35,683 nt of DNA, taken from IMG/VR virus record IMGVR_UViG_3300025096_000064, positions 1 to 35,683 of that record. One strand, 5' to 3'. The notes under the pieces were generated by a model. The model ran no database searches, was not told the origin of the DNA, and worked only from the letters and a program-made list of their open reading frames with translations. Shown here piece after piece: positions 1-3,822 of the stretch (position 1 is its first letter; each line of letters starts with the position of its first letter). The position numbers were made by a program, and so were the translations under genes. This DNA is from a virus.

Positions 1-10
1 ACAACACAAA

Positions 11-187
11 ATGCAAGACCTAACTGATGAAATCTATTCCTTTATTCTCCAAGAATATAAGGATTCAGGATGTGAACTATTTGATGAAATGTTTCTCACC
101 CAATTCAATTATGTCGGAGGATATCAAACACAAATGAGCGCTGTGTGCCAATTGGTAAACTGTCACACATCGCGGCAGGGAGCATAA
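11..187 (+). CDS. Small hypothetical protein (58 aa), start uncertain
   Basis: An open frame of 58 codons starts at the ATG at 11 and stops at TAA 185-187. I do not recognise the family. The N-terminal half is acidic and looks helical (MQDLTDEIYSFILQEYKDSG) and contains two cysteines over its length; no membrane segment or known motif is visible. No clear ribosome binding site precedes the ATG, and the frame stays open to the window edge, so the true start may lie upstream of the window. The last 15 codons run through an element related to the one found just after the stop of the gene at 320-502, so the natural C-terminus may have been altered by rearrangement. A terminator hairpin follows at 261-282. 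It is probably a small accessory gene; the coding call is moderate. Confidence 0.45.
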   Translation: MQDLTDEIYSFILQEYKDSGCELFDEMFLTQFNYVGGYQTQMSAVCQLVNCHTSRQGA

Positions 188-188
188 T

Positions 189-194
189 TATAAT
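189..194 (+). promoter_or_regulatory. Isolated TATAAT -10-like hexamer
   Basis: A perfect TATAAT lies just after the first stop codon. There is no matching -35 hexamer 15-19 nt upstream, and the only thing downstream before the next terminator is a pair of inverted repeats. It could drive a very short leader RNA that ends at the terminator 261-282, or it could be chance. Confidence 0.25.
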
Positions 195-198
195 GCCA

Positions 199-254
199 CA
201 GTTCTCACCATAAGCGAACTGCTGCAAGTTTTTTATGACAGTTCCGGAACTGTC
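199..254 (+). repeat. Paired inverted repeats built from CAGTTC/GAACTG half-sites
   Basis: CAGTTC at 199-204 is matched by GAACTG at 216-221 (11-nt gap). A perfect 18-nt palindrome at 237-254, GACAGTTCCGGAACTGTC, repeats the same two half-sites at 239-244 and 247-252. Four copies of one 6-nt half-site within 54 nt could be protein operators, or two alternative RNA hairpins ahead of the terminator at 261-282. Confidence 0.5.
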
Positions 255-260
255 CCCCTC

Positions 261-282
261 ACTCCCTCGAGGGGGGTTTTTT
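261..282 (+). terminator. Rho-independent terminator upstream of first cassette
   Basis: CTCCC and GGGGG arms around a TCGA loop (one T-G pair) are followed by a run of six T. The T-run leads straight into the TATAAT of the next promoter at 288-293, the same terminator-promoter fusion seen in the two following cassettes. Confidence 0.65.
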
Positions 283-287
283 GTGTG

Positions 288-293
288 TATAAT
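288..293 (+). promoter_or_regulatory. Sigma70-type -10 box of cassette 1
   Basis: A perfect TATAAT is preceded by GTGTG and followed by a GTAC-containing initial transcribed region, closely matching the -10 regions at 552-557 and 874-879. No good -35 is present; that position is occupied by the terminator hairpin. The distance from the first base of the box to the ATG at 320 is 32 nt, identical in all three cassettes. Confidence 0.65.
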
Positions 294-319
294 CAGTGAG
301 TACCGAGGGCGACACCTTA

Positions 320-502
320 ATGGATTGGTTTTCTGAGCATCTGCTAAACTCGACTCACTGGATTTATATCCGTTTGCTTGAGGACGCACCACGCGACAGG
401 ATCCACCGCCACTTGACCCTGATTTTCGATATTGGGGTCCGTGATACGGTTAACTGGAGACTGGGCGATGAGATTGACTTCTCTGCCTGTCCCGGTGATT
501 GA
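320..502 (+). CDS. Small hypothetical protein of cassette 1 (60 aa)
   Basis: The frame runs from ATG 320 to TGA 500-502. A GTG at 296 would extend it upstream, but that codon lies at the expected transcription start, and the ATG aligns with the start codons of the next two cassettes (CGA-N-ACC-NNN-start). A GAGGG stretch at 305-309 may serve as ribosome binding site. The product is rich in Trp, Asp and Arg, with a helical N-terminus (MDWFSEHLLNSTHWIYIRLL) and no recognised domain. Its own promoter (288-293) and terminator (523-546) make it a self-contained transcription unit, probably expressed early by the host polymerase. Function unknown. Confidence 0.6.
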   Translation: MDWFSEHLLNSTHWIYIRLLEDAPRDRIHRHLTLIFDIGVRDTVNWRLGDEIDFSACPGD

Positions 503-522
503 TCAGTTGATAAAGTGACACA

Positions 523-546
523 AGCACCCTACGGGGTGCTTTTTTT
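523..546 (+). terminator. Rho-independent terminator of cassette 1
   Basis: The perfect stem AGCACCC / GGGTGCT around a TACG loop is followed by seven T including the last stem base. It closes the gene ending at 502 and lies directly against the next -10 box. Confidence 0.9.
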
Positions 547-551
547 GTGGG

Positions 552-557
552 TATAAT
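552..557 (+). promoter_or_regulatory. Sigma70-type -10 box of cassette 2
   Basis: A perfect TATAAT sits six bases after the terminator T-run, 32 nt from its first base to the start codon at 584. The -35 position (529-534) falls inside the hairpin and does not resemble TTGACA. Confidence 0.7.
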
Positions 558-583
558 ACAGGGGTACACAAGACGAGACCACT

Positions 584-835
584 TTGACCGCTTCCGCCAT
601 GACCAACACGACTGACAACGGTTGGGCAAATTATGAGACTTGGAACGCTTCACTATGGATCGACAACGACGAGACCATCTACCGCCACGCCAAAGAAAAC
701 CAAAATCTTGGTTACCGCAAATGGGCAATGCGTTTCATCGATGAGTTCGGCGAGTACAACACAGGTGACGGCGTTGCCTGGTTGAGCGACAAGATCAACA
801 CCGATGAAATGGATGAGATGCTTGCCGAACTGTGA
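584..835 (+). CDS. Small NYETW-motif phage protein (83 aa), TTG start
   Basis: The product carries NGWANYETWNASLWIDND at about residues 12-29, the signature of a widespread family of short phage and bacterial proteins (N-Y-E-T-W followed by a hydrophobic stretch and an acidic patch). Function is unknown to me. The TTG at 584 is chosen over the in-frame ATG at 599 because it lies exactly 32 nt from the -10 box, as do the starts of the flanking cassettes, and it aligns with the ATG of cassette 1. The protein is acidic, with an acidic C-terminus (TDEMDEMLAEL) and no signal peptide or membrane segment. It sits between its own promoter (552-557) and terminator (845-868). A degraded copy of codons 11-24 lies at 1139-1179. 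Confidence 0.75.
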   Translation: MTASAMTNTTDNGWANYETWNASLWIDNDETIYRHAKENQNLGYRKWAMRFIDEFGEYNTGDGVAWLSDKINTDEMDEMLAEL

Positions 836-844
836 ACTGGCACA

Positions 845-868
845 AGCACCCTACGGGGTGCTTTTTTT
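845..868 (+). terminator. Rho-independent terminator of cassette 2
   Basis: Identical hairpin and T-run to 523-546, located 9 nt after the stop codon of the gene at 584-835. Confidence 0.9.
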
Positions 869-873
869 GTGGG

Positions 874-879
874 TATAAT
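874..879 (+). promoter_or_regulatory. Sigma70-type -10 box of cassette 3
   Basis: A perfect TATAAT, identical in sequence context to the box at 552-557, 32 nt from its first base to the TTG at 906. Confidence 0.7.
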
Positions 880-905
880 ACAGGGGTACACAAGACGAGA
901 CCATT

Positions 906-1130
906 TTGACCGTTTCTACGCCTGATCAAACTTACATAGTTGTCGGCGGAAATGCTTATATAATGGATTCTATTAACGACACTCCTTATGGTGCTCCTGT
1001 TAATACTGACGGCACTATAGATTGGGATTGCACTTATGATTTTGATCCCCGTATGGATGAGGATCTTATGATAGAAACCACTAAGATTTTACACACCCTT
1101 AAGCAACTTGCTCAACTCACACATGACTGA
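906..1130 (+). CDS. Small acidic hypothetical protein of cassette 3 (74 aa), TTG start
   Basis: The frame runs from TTG 906 to TGA 1128-1130. The TTG is preferred over the ATG at 963 because its position relative to the -10 box is the same as in the two preceding cassettes. The product is acidic (many Asp and Glu) with a short beta-like N-terminal stretch (QTYIVVGGNAYIMDSI), a DWDCTYDFDPRMDED segment, and a helical C-terminus ending in LKQLAQLTHD. The family is not recognised. Unlike cassettes 1 and 2, it has no terminator after its stop. Instead the stop codon sits inside a 14-nt copy of the gene's own 5' end, followed by rearranged fragments, so the original 3' end has probably been lost or replaced. 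Confidence 0.6.
   Translation: MTVSTPDQTYIVVGGNAYIMDSINDTPYGAPVNTDGTIDWDCTYDFDPRMDEDLMIETTKILHTLKQLAQLTHD
922..935 (+). repeat. 14-nt direct repeat, copy 1
   Basis: CTGATCAAACTTAC near the start of the cassette-3 gene is repeated exactly at 1127-1140, where it covers that gene's stop codon and abuts the NYETW gene fragment. It looks like a recombination junction. Confidence 0.85.
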
Positions 1131-1140
1131 TCAAACTTAC
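1127..1140 (+). repeat. 14-nt direct repeat, copy 2 (junction)
   Basis: Exact copy of 922-935. Its last two bases are shared with the start of the duplicated NYETW fragment at 1139, marking a join between pieces of cassettes 3 and 2. Confidence 0.85.
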
Positions 1141-1179
1141 AACGGTTGAGCAAATTATGAGACCTGGAACGCTTTACTA
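1139..1179 (+). pseudogene. Fragment of duplicated NYETW gene
   Basis: These 41 nt match 615-655 at 38 positions. In the frame of the parent gene they would read N-G-stop-A-N-Y-E-T-W-N-A-L-L: the Trp codon TGG after Asn-Gly has become TGA. Neither the parental promoter nor the rest of the gene is present. The next 11 nt, ATGACCAACAC, copy the parent's 599-609, out of the original order. Confidence 0.8.
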
Positions 1180-1386
1180 ATGACCAACACTTTTCAAAAC
1201 CTGAACAACATCATTGACGAACTTCGTGCCTCTGGTGTAGAACCTAAAATCACTAAGTTAAAAACAAGGAAGGCAAGAAAGGCAGACTTAGTGTTCACAA
1301 GTGGGCACAGAACCACAGGGGTCAGAGCAGCAGGGGTGAAACTTAGGGGAGGCAATGGACACAATGCAGGGGGCAAAGTTGGTTGA
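1180..1386 (+). CDS. Small basic hypothetical protein (68 aa), doubtful
   Basis: An open frame runs from ATG 1180 to TGA 1384-1386. Its first 11 nt duplicate part of the NYETW gene (599-609), so the start codon appears to have been supplied by the rearrangement. The product has a helical N-terminus, a basic middle (KLKTRKARKADL) and a Gly-rich C-terminus, all of low complexity. No promoter or convincing ribosome binding site is visible directly upstream. It could be the remnant of an older gene with a new 5' end, or non-coding. I do not recognise a family. Confidence 0.35.
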   Translation: MTNTFQNLNNIIDELRASGVEPKITKLKTRKARKADLVFTSGHRTTGVRAAGVKLRGGNGHNAGGKVG

Positions 1387-1482
1387 TTAAGTGTTAATTA
1401 GTGGCGCACGGTAAGTGTTATCGTGCGTGACACTTTTGCCCTTATATAACGTGAATCAGCAGTTATTGCGGTTCTGGCGGTT

Positions 1483-1500
1483 CGTTGCCGCGCGGCGATG
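1483..1500 (+). repeat. GC-rich hairpin
   Basis: Arms CGTTGCC and GGCGATG around GCGC can form a 7-bp stem with G-T pairs, within a local GC-rich patch that contrasts with the A-rich sequence on its right. No T-run follows, so it is not a classic terminator. Confidence 0.45.
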
Positions 1501-1589
1501 CGGTTATAAAAAAGAAGGGTCCCCCTAGTCTACAGAGGTGACAAATCGAGAGAGAGAAATGTCTTAAGAAAAAAAAATCCCCCAGAATT

Positions 1590-1618
1590 TTGGATGACTC
1601 AAAAACCCCTGGTATACT
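1590..1618 (+). promoter_or_regulatory. Extended -10 sigma70-like promoter
   Basis: TTGGAT at 1590-1595 lies 17 nt before TATACT at 1613-1618, and TGG directly before the -10 box makes an extended -10. Transcription would begin near 1625, into sequence without genes. Confidence 0.5.
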
Positions 1619-1706
1619 CAGGTATCAAGTCCTCAGATCTGGAAGGCACTACTTAAATCAAAGAGGTAAAAAAAAATCTCGGAAAATTTTTAACATCCCC
1701 ACAGGG

Positions 1707-1735
1707 TTGCAAAACCTCTTGATCTGGCATATAAT
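1707..1735 (+). promoter_or_regulatory. Sigma70-like promoter ahead of the 44-nt hairpin
   Basis: TTGCAA at 1707-1712, a 17-nt spacer and a perfect TATAAT at 1730-1735. The predicted start near 1742 is about 10 nt before the strong hairpin 1752-1795. Confidence 0.55.
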
Positions 1736-1751
1736 ACGTTAGCACTCAGAG

Positions 1752-1795
1752 GGTATCTCGTATGAGAGGTTCTCTGACAGTGTACGAGATATACC
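1752..1795 (+). repeat. 44-nt imperfect inverted repeat, possible structured RNA
   Basis: The 5' arm GGTATCTCGTA pairs with the 3' arm TACGAGATATACC through 11 base pairs with a 2-nt bulge. The 20-nt interior can form a smaller stem, GAGA-GGT-TCTC (1764-1774). It begins about 10 nt after a predicted transcription start. No T-run follows, so it is not a simple terminator. Confidence 0.6.
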
Positions 1796-1819
1796 GCCAG
1801 GTTTTAATTGCAGTAATCT

Positions 1820-1835
1820 AAAAAAAAAAAAAAAA
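1820..1835 (+). repeat. Homopolymer of 16 A
   Basis: Sixteen A residues between the hairpin region and the gene at 1900. On the opposite strand this is a T-run preceded by AGCGCT, but no gene points toward it, so a reverse-strand terminator role is unsupported. Length may be unreliable in sequencing. Confidence 0.8.
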
Positions 1836-1899
1836 GCGCTTCTCATCCTCAAACTTCTAGCCTAAATAAGGGTAGGTGAAGGACCAGATACATTTTTTT

Positions 1900-2073
1900 A
1901 TGTCATATCGAGTCAAAGCAACTACGACGGGCGTGATCTTCTGTGACAATATCCCGACACGGGAGGAAGCAGAGCGTCATATATTGTCCATTAGTGGGTT
2001 AATCGCTCTGACTGGTATACATACAGACTATAAAGTCGAAGATTTTAAAATCGAGAAAGTTAAAGATAACTGA
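1900..2073 (+). CDS. Small hypothetical protein (57 aa)
   Basis: The frame ends at TGA 2071-2073. I place the start at ATG 1900, giving a protein that opens with an amphipathic strand (MSYRVKATTTGVIFCDNI) followed by a helix (TREEAERHILSI) and a second strand ending in KVEDFKIEKVKDN, a compact alpha/beta pattern common in small phage proteins. An in-frame GTG at 1876 would add eight residues. Neither start has an ideally spaced ribosome binding site: GAAGGA lies at 1879-1884, somewhat far from 1900. It may be transcribed from the promoter at 1707-1735, making the hairpin 1752-1795 part of its 5' leader. Family not recognised. Confidence 0.55.
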   Translation: MSYRVKATTTGVIFCDNIPTREEAERHILSISGLIALTGIHTDYKVEDFKIEKVKDN

Positions 2074-2074
2074 C

Positions 2075-2103
2075 TTGACATTTTATTTTTACTCATCTAA
2101 AAT
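2075..2103 (+). promoter_or_regulatory. Near-consensus sigma70 promoter of the glycosyltransferase gene
   Basis: A perfect TTGACA (2075-2080), a 17-nt spacer and TAAAAT (2098-2103, 5 of 6) lie immediately after the previous stop codon. Transcription would start near 2110, about 20 nt before the ATG at 2130. Confidence 0.75.
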
Positions 2104-2129
2104 TGAACTGAACACAAGGAAAACAACTA

Positions 2130-2903
2130 ATGTCAAAAGGATTTGTAGTCAAAGCAAATAACCCTACAGCAGGTAATAAAGGACCTGAGTGGGACTACGA
2201 CAAAATTAAAGAGCGTTGGAGGGGCAAAAAGATTGTCTTCTGTCTTCCTGGTCGTGGATGCTCATATACATTTCTTAAGAGCTTTGTCCAACTATCGTTT
2301 GACCTGGTTCAGAATGGAATGAGTATTCAAATCAGTCAGGACTACTCATCGATGGTTAACTTTGCCCGTTGTAAGGTTTTGGGTGCAAACGTTCTCCGTG
2401 GTCCCAATCAAAAACCTTGGGATGGCAAACTAGAATATGACTATCAACTTTGGATTGATAGTGACATCGTATTCAGTACTGAAAAGTTCTGGCAACTAGC
2501 AGACGTTGCTATTCCTGCAGAGGGTGATGAGAAAGAGATTGCAGCAGGTTGGTATATGACTGAAGATGGTCGTACTACATCCGTTGCTCACTGGTTGGAG
2601 GAAGATGAATTCCGTAAGAACGGTGGTGTAATGAATCACGAGACTGGAGAGTCCATCAGCAAGCGTAAGAAACCCTTTACTGTTGACTACACTGGTTTTG
2701 GTTGGGTGATGATTAAGAACGGCGTCTTTGAGCGTATGGAGTATCCTTGGTTTGCTCCTAAGATGCAGCAGTTTGAATCTGGTGCTGTACAAGATATGTG
2801 TGGAGAGGACGTGTCCTTCTGTCTCGATGCTAAGGAACTTGGTATTGAGACCTGGTGTGATCCACGTATCCGTGTTGGTCACGAAAAGACTCGCGTTATT
2901 TGA
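2130..2903 (+). CDS. GT-A-fold glycosyltransferase-like protein (257 aa)
   Basis: The product looks like a nucleotide-sugar-dependent transferase of the GT-A type. The hydrophobic strand KIVFCLPGRG (about residues 34-43) opens the fold. LWIDSDIVF carries the DxD metal and nucleotide-sugar motif (D110, S111, D112). GEDVSFC (225-231) supplies the acidic residue typical of a catalytic base, and RVGHEK near the C-terminus has the His (251) often seen as a metal ligand. No signal peptide or membrane segment is visible. AAGGAAA at about 2117-2123 is a good ribosome binding site for ATG 2130. The gene has its own near-consensus promoter (2075-2103). Similar genes are common in cyanomyoviruses; the acceptor (host surface glycan, phage protein or DNA) cannot be told from sequence. 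Confidence 0.85.
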   Translation: MSKGFVVKANNPTAGNKGPEWDYDKIKERWRGKKIVFCLPGRGCSYTFLKSFVQLSFDLVQNGMSIQISQDYSSMVNFARCKVLGANVLRGPNQKPWDGKLEYDYQLWIDSDIVFSTEKFWQLADVAIPAEGDEKEIAAGWYMTEDGRTTSVAHWLEEDEFRKNGGVMNHETGESISKRKKPFTVDYTGFGWVMIKNGVFERMEYPWFAPKMQQFESGAVQDMCGEDVSFCLDAKELGIETWCDPRIRVGHEKTRVI

Positions 2904-2923
2904 TTTAATAGGAGAAACAGATT

Positions 2924-3070
2924 ATGGCAAAAATGAAAAAGTCCCTCTTGGGCAACTTGATGATCGAGTCTACACCAAAGAAGACTCGTCAGGGTACTGG
3001 TAAGCATACAAAGTACGCAGCATCAAGTTGTAACGCAAAACAAAAGCGTTATCGTGGTCAAGGTCGTTGA
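2924..3070 (+). CDS. Small, very basic conserved cyanophage protein (48 aa)
   Basis: An ATG at 2924 with AGGAG at 2910-2914 begins a 48-codon frame ending at TGA 3068-3070. The sequence opens with MAKMKKSLLGNLMIES and continues with a stretch dense in Lys and Arg (KKTRQGTGKHTK, AKQKRYRGQGR). Small proteins with this GTGKHTKYA...KRYRGQGR pattern recur in T4-like cyanophages as I remember them, with no assigned function. The charge suggests binding to nucleic acid or ribosomes, which is inference. It lies 20 nt after the glycosyltransferase gene, probably shares its transcript, and is closed by the terminator at 3078-3104. Confidence 0.75.
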   Translation: MAKMKKSLLGNLMIESTPKKTRQGTGKHTKYAASSCNAKQKRYRGQGR

Positions 3071-3077
3071 TATATAT

Positions 3078-3104
3078 GACTCTCCTTCGGGAGGGTCTTT
3101 TTTT
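3078..3104 (+). terminator. Rho-independent terminator after the basic protein gene
   Basis: Arms GACTCTCC and GGAGGGTC (one T-G pair) around a TTCG tetraloop, followed by seven T. It separates the glycosyltransferase unit from the late block. Confidence 0.9.
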
Positions 3105-3105
3105 A

Positions 3106-3113
3106 TATAAATT
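3106..3113 (+). promoter_or_regulatory. Weak late-promoter-like motif
   Basis: TATAAATT differs at one base from the T4-type late motif (TATAAATA; NATAAATA in cyanophages) and lies between a terminator and the small gene at 3193. Confidence 0.3.
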
Positions 3114-3192
3114 AATATAGACGAGTACTTCCAGAAAACAGCAAAAGAACGGAGTAATGACTCCGACACCGAACAACCCGAGGACCCAACAG

Positions 3193-3351
3193 ATGACAAC
3201 TAACCAAAATTCAGATATGTATAAGGCGTGGAAGAAGTCGCGACTAATTAATGATTATTGGTCAAGTAAGACAATCCAAAAGGAAAAGGAACTCAGAGAG
3301 GTTGTTGGTGACAATATTGATGAAGATGGTGTAGAAATGTTGAACGAATAA
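3193..3351 (+). CDS. Small hypothetical protein (52 aa, or 64 aa from the upstream ATG)
   Basis: Two in-frame ATGs are possible. The one at 3157 has GGAG only 2 nt upstream, too close for normal initiation; the one at 3193 has GAGGA at 3180-3184 with 8-nt spacing, so I prefer it. The product is hydrophilic and mostly helical (MYKAWKKSRLINDYW, then TIQKEKELREVVGDN) with an acidic C-terminus, no recognised domain and no membrane segment. It is the last small gene before the baseplate cluster and ends 18 nt before the late-promoter motif of gp25. Function unknown. Confidence 0.55.
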   Translation: MTTNQNSDMYKAWKKSRLINDYWSSKTIQKEKELREVVGDNIDEDGVEMLNE

Positions 3352-3369
3352 AAAACTTATATTTACTAT

Positions 3370-3377
3370 AATAAATA
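3370..3377 (+). promoter_or_regulatory. Late promoter motif AATAAATA upstream of gp25
   Basis: Matches the cyanophage late consensus NATAAATA, 29 nt before the gp25 start. It probably drives the long baseplate operon gp25, gp6 and the gp7-like giant. Confidence 0.6.
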
Positions 3378-3405
3378 AGGCAGAAGGAGTCTCAATCTCA
3401 TACTC

Positions 3406-3816
3406 ATGCCTGTCGAGGTCACACAACGCACATCTAGAGGATTTAAGGACATCAGTATGTCCTTTCAAGAGAATCCCCTGACAAATGACCTCATTCCATT
3501 GAAGAATGAGAATGCCATTGCTCAGTCGATTAAAAATCTGATTTTAACATCTCCAGGAGAAAGATTCTTTAATCCCAATCTTGGATCTGGTATTTTTGAA
3601 TCACTTTTTGATAACATTGATTTTATTTCTGCAACTCAGCTTCAAGCATCGGCTGAGAATATAATTAATACATATGAACCAAGAGTGAGACTCATTGAAG
3701 TCAAGGTTGATCCGAGACCCGATGATAATGCCTTTGTCATGACAGTCAGTTACGAAATTGTTGGCATTAATGCTGCAGCACAATCTCTATCATTTCCACT
3801 CACTAAAATAAGGTAG
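3406..3816 (+). CDS. 25: Baseplate wedge protein gp25
   Basis: At 136 residues it is close in size to T4 gp25 (132), the lysozyme-fold baseplate wedge component that joins gp6 and gp53 and helps trigger sheath assembly. The pattern is characteristic: a short N-terminal extension, then FKDISMSFQENPLTNDLIPLKN, a helix NAIAQSIKNLILTSPGERFF ending in the conserved GERFFNP turn, and a C-terminal strand with VDPRPDDNAFVMTVSYEIV. Start at ATG 3406; AGAAGGAG at 3382-3389 is the nearest ribosome binding site and is rather distant. The gp6 gene follows after 6 nt. The equivalent tail genes in contractile injection systems belong to the gp25-like (TssE/GPW) family. Confidence 0.93.
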   Translation: MPVEVTQRTSRGFKDISMSFQENPLTNDLIPLKNENAIAQSIKNLILTSPGERFFNPNLGSGIFESLFDNIDFISATQLQASAENIINTYEPRVRLIEVKVDPRPDDNAFVMTVSYEIVGINAAAQSLSFPLTKIR

Positions 3817-3822
3817 ATATAA

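Larger units (their letters stand above)
519..590 (+). repeat. 72-nt terminator-promoter-leader repeat, copy 1
   Basis: This block matches 841-912 at 71 of 72 positions, with one C/T difference at 582/904. It contains a complete terminator hairpin, a T-run, the TATAAT box, the leader and the first codons of the next gene. Confidence 0.95.
841..912 (+). repeat. 72-nt terminator-promoter-leader repeat, copy 2
   Basis: Same block as 519-590 with a single substitution. Divergence restarts a few codons into the gene, so the duplication covers control signals rather than protein-coding content. Confidence 0.95.
1387..1875 (+). other. Non-coding region with two sigma70-like promoters and hairpins
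   Basis: No convincing gene is present in these 489 nt. They hold a hairpin with arms CGCACG (1405-1410) and CGTGCG (1422-1427), a GC-rich hairpin at 1483-1500, two candidate promoters (1590-1618 and 1707-1735), an imperfect inverted repeat between them (ATCAAAGAGGT 1657-1667 against ACCTCTTGAT 1714-1723), a strong 44-nt inverted repeat at 1752-1795, and 16 A at 1820-1835. I recognised no tRNA T-arm or known riboswitch. The layout suggests one or two small RNAs or a structured leader for the gene at 1900. Confidence 0.6.

Noticed and set aside
105-392. Reverse-strand open frame of 95 codons
   Set aside because: It crosses the palindromes, the terminator and the cassette 1 promoter on the other strand, has no ribosome binding site, and its product is low-complexity in appearance.
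450-728. Reverse-strand open frame of 92 codons
   Set aside because: Antisense to the NYETW gene and the terminator-promoter repeat; composition (Arg, Trp, Ser) is typical of an antisense shadow.
1194-1376. Reverse-strand open frame of 60 codons opposite 1180-1386
   Set aside because: Exactly antisense to a doubtful frame, no control signals and no plausible domain; neither strand is well supported here and the + strand at least has an ATG in register with a known gene's start.
1740-1800. Possible tRNA or tmRNA-like structure
   Set aside because: The 44-nt inverted repeat has no T-arm loop of the GTTCRA type, no anticodon-arm geometry and no CCA-proximal acceptor pairing; it is better described as an unassigned hairpin.
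1820-1835. Reverse-strand terminator formed by AGCGCT and 16 T
   Set aside because: The stem is a short self-complementary stretch without a proper loop and no reverse-strand gene lies to its right.
2496-2882. Reverse-strand open frame of 128 codons
   Set aside because: Antisense to the glycosyltransferase gene, which has motifs, a promoter and a ribosome binding site.
2728-3003. Alternative + frame of 91 codons
   Set aside because: Overlaps the glycosyltransferase C-terminus and the 48-residue gene in another frame; the shorter gene has a ribosome binding site and a recognisable composition.
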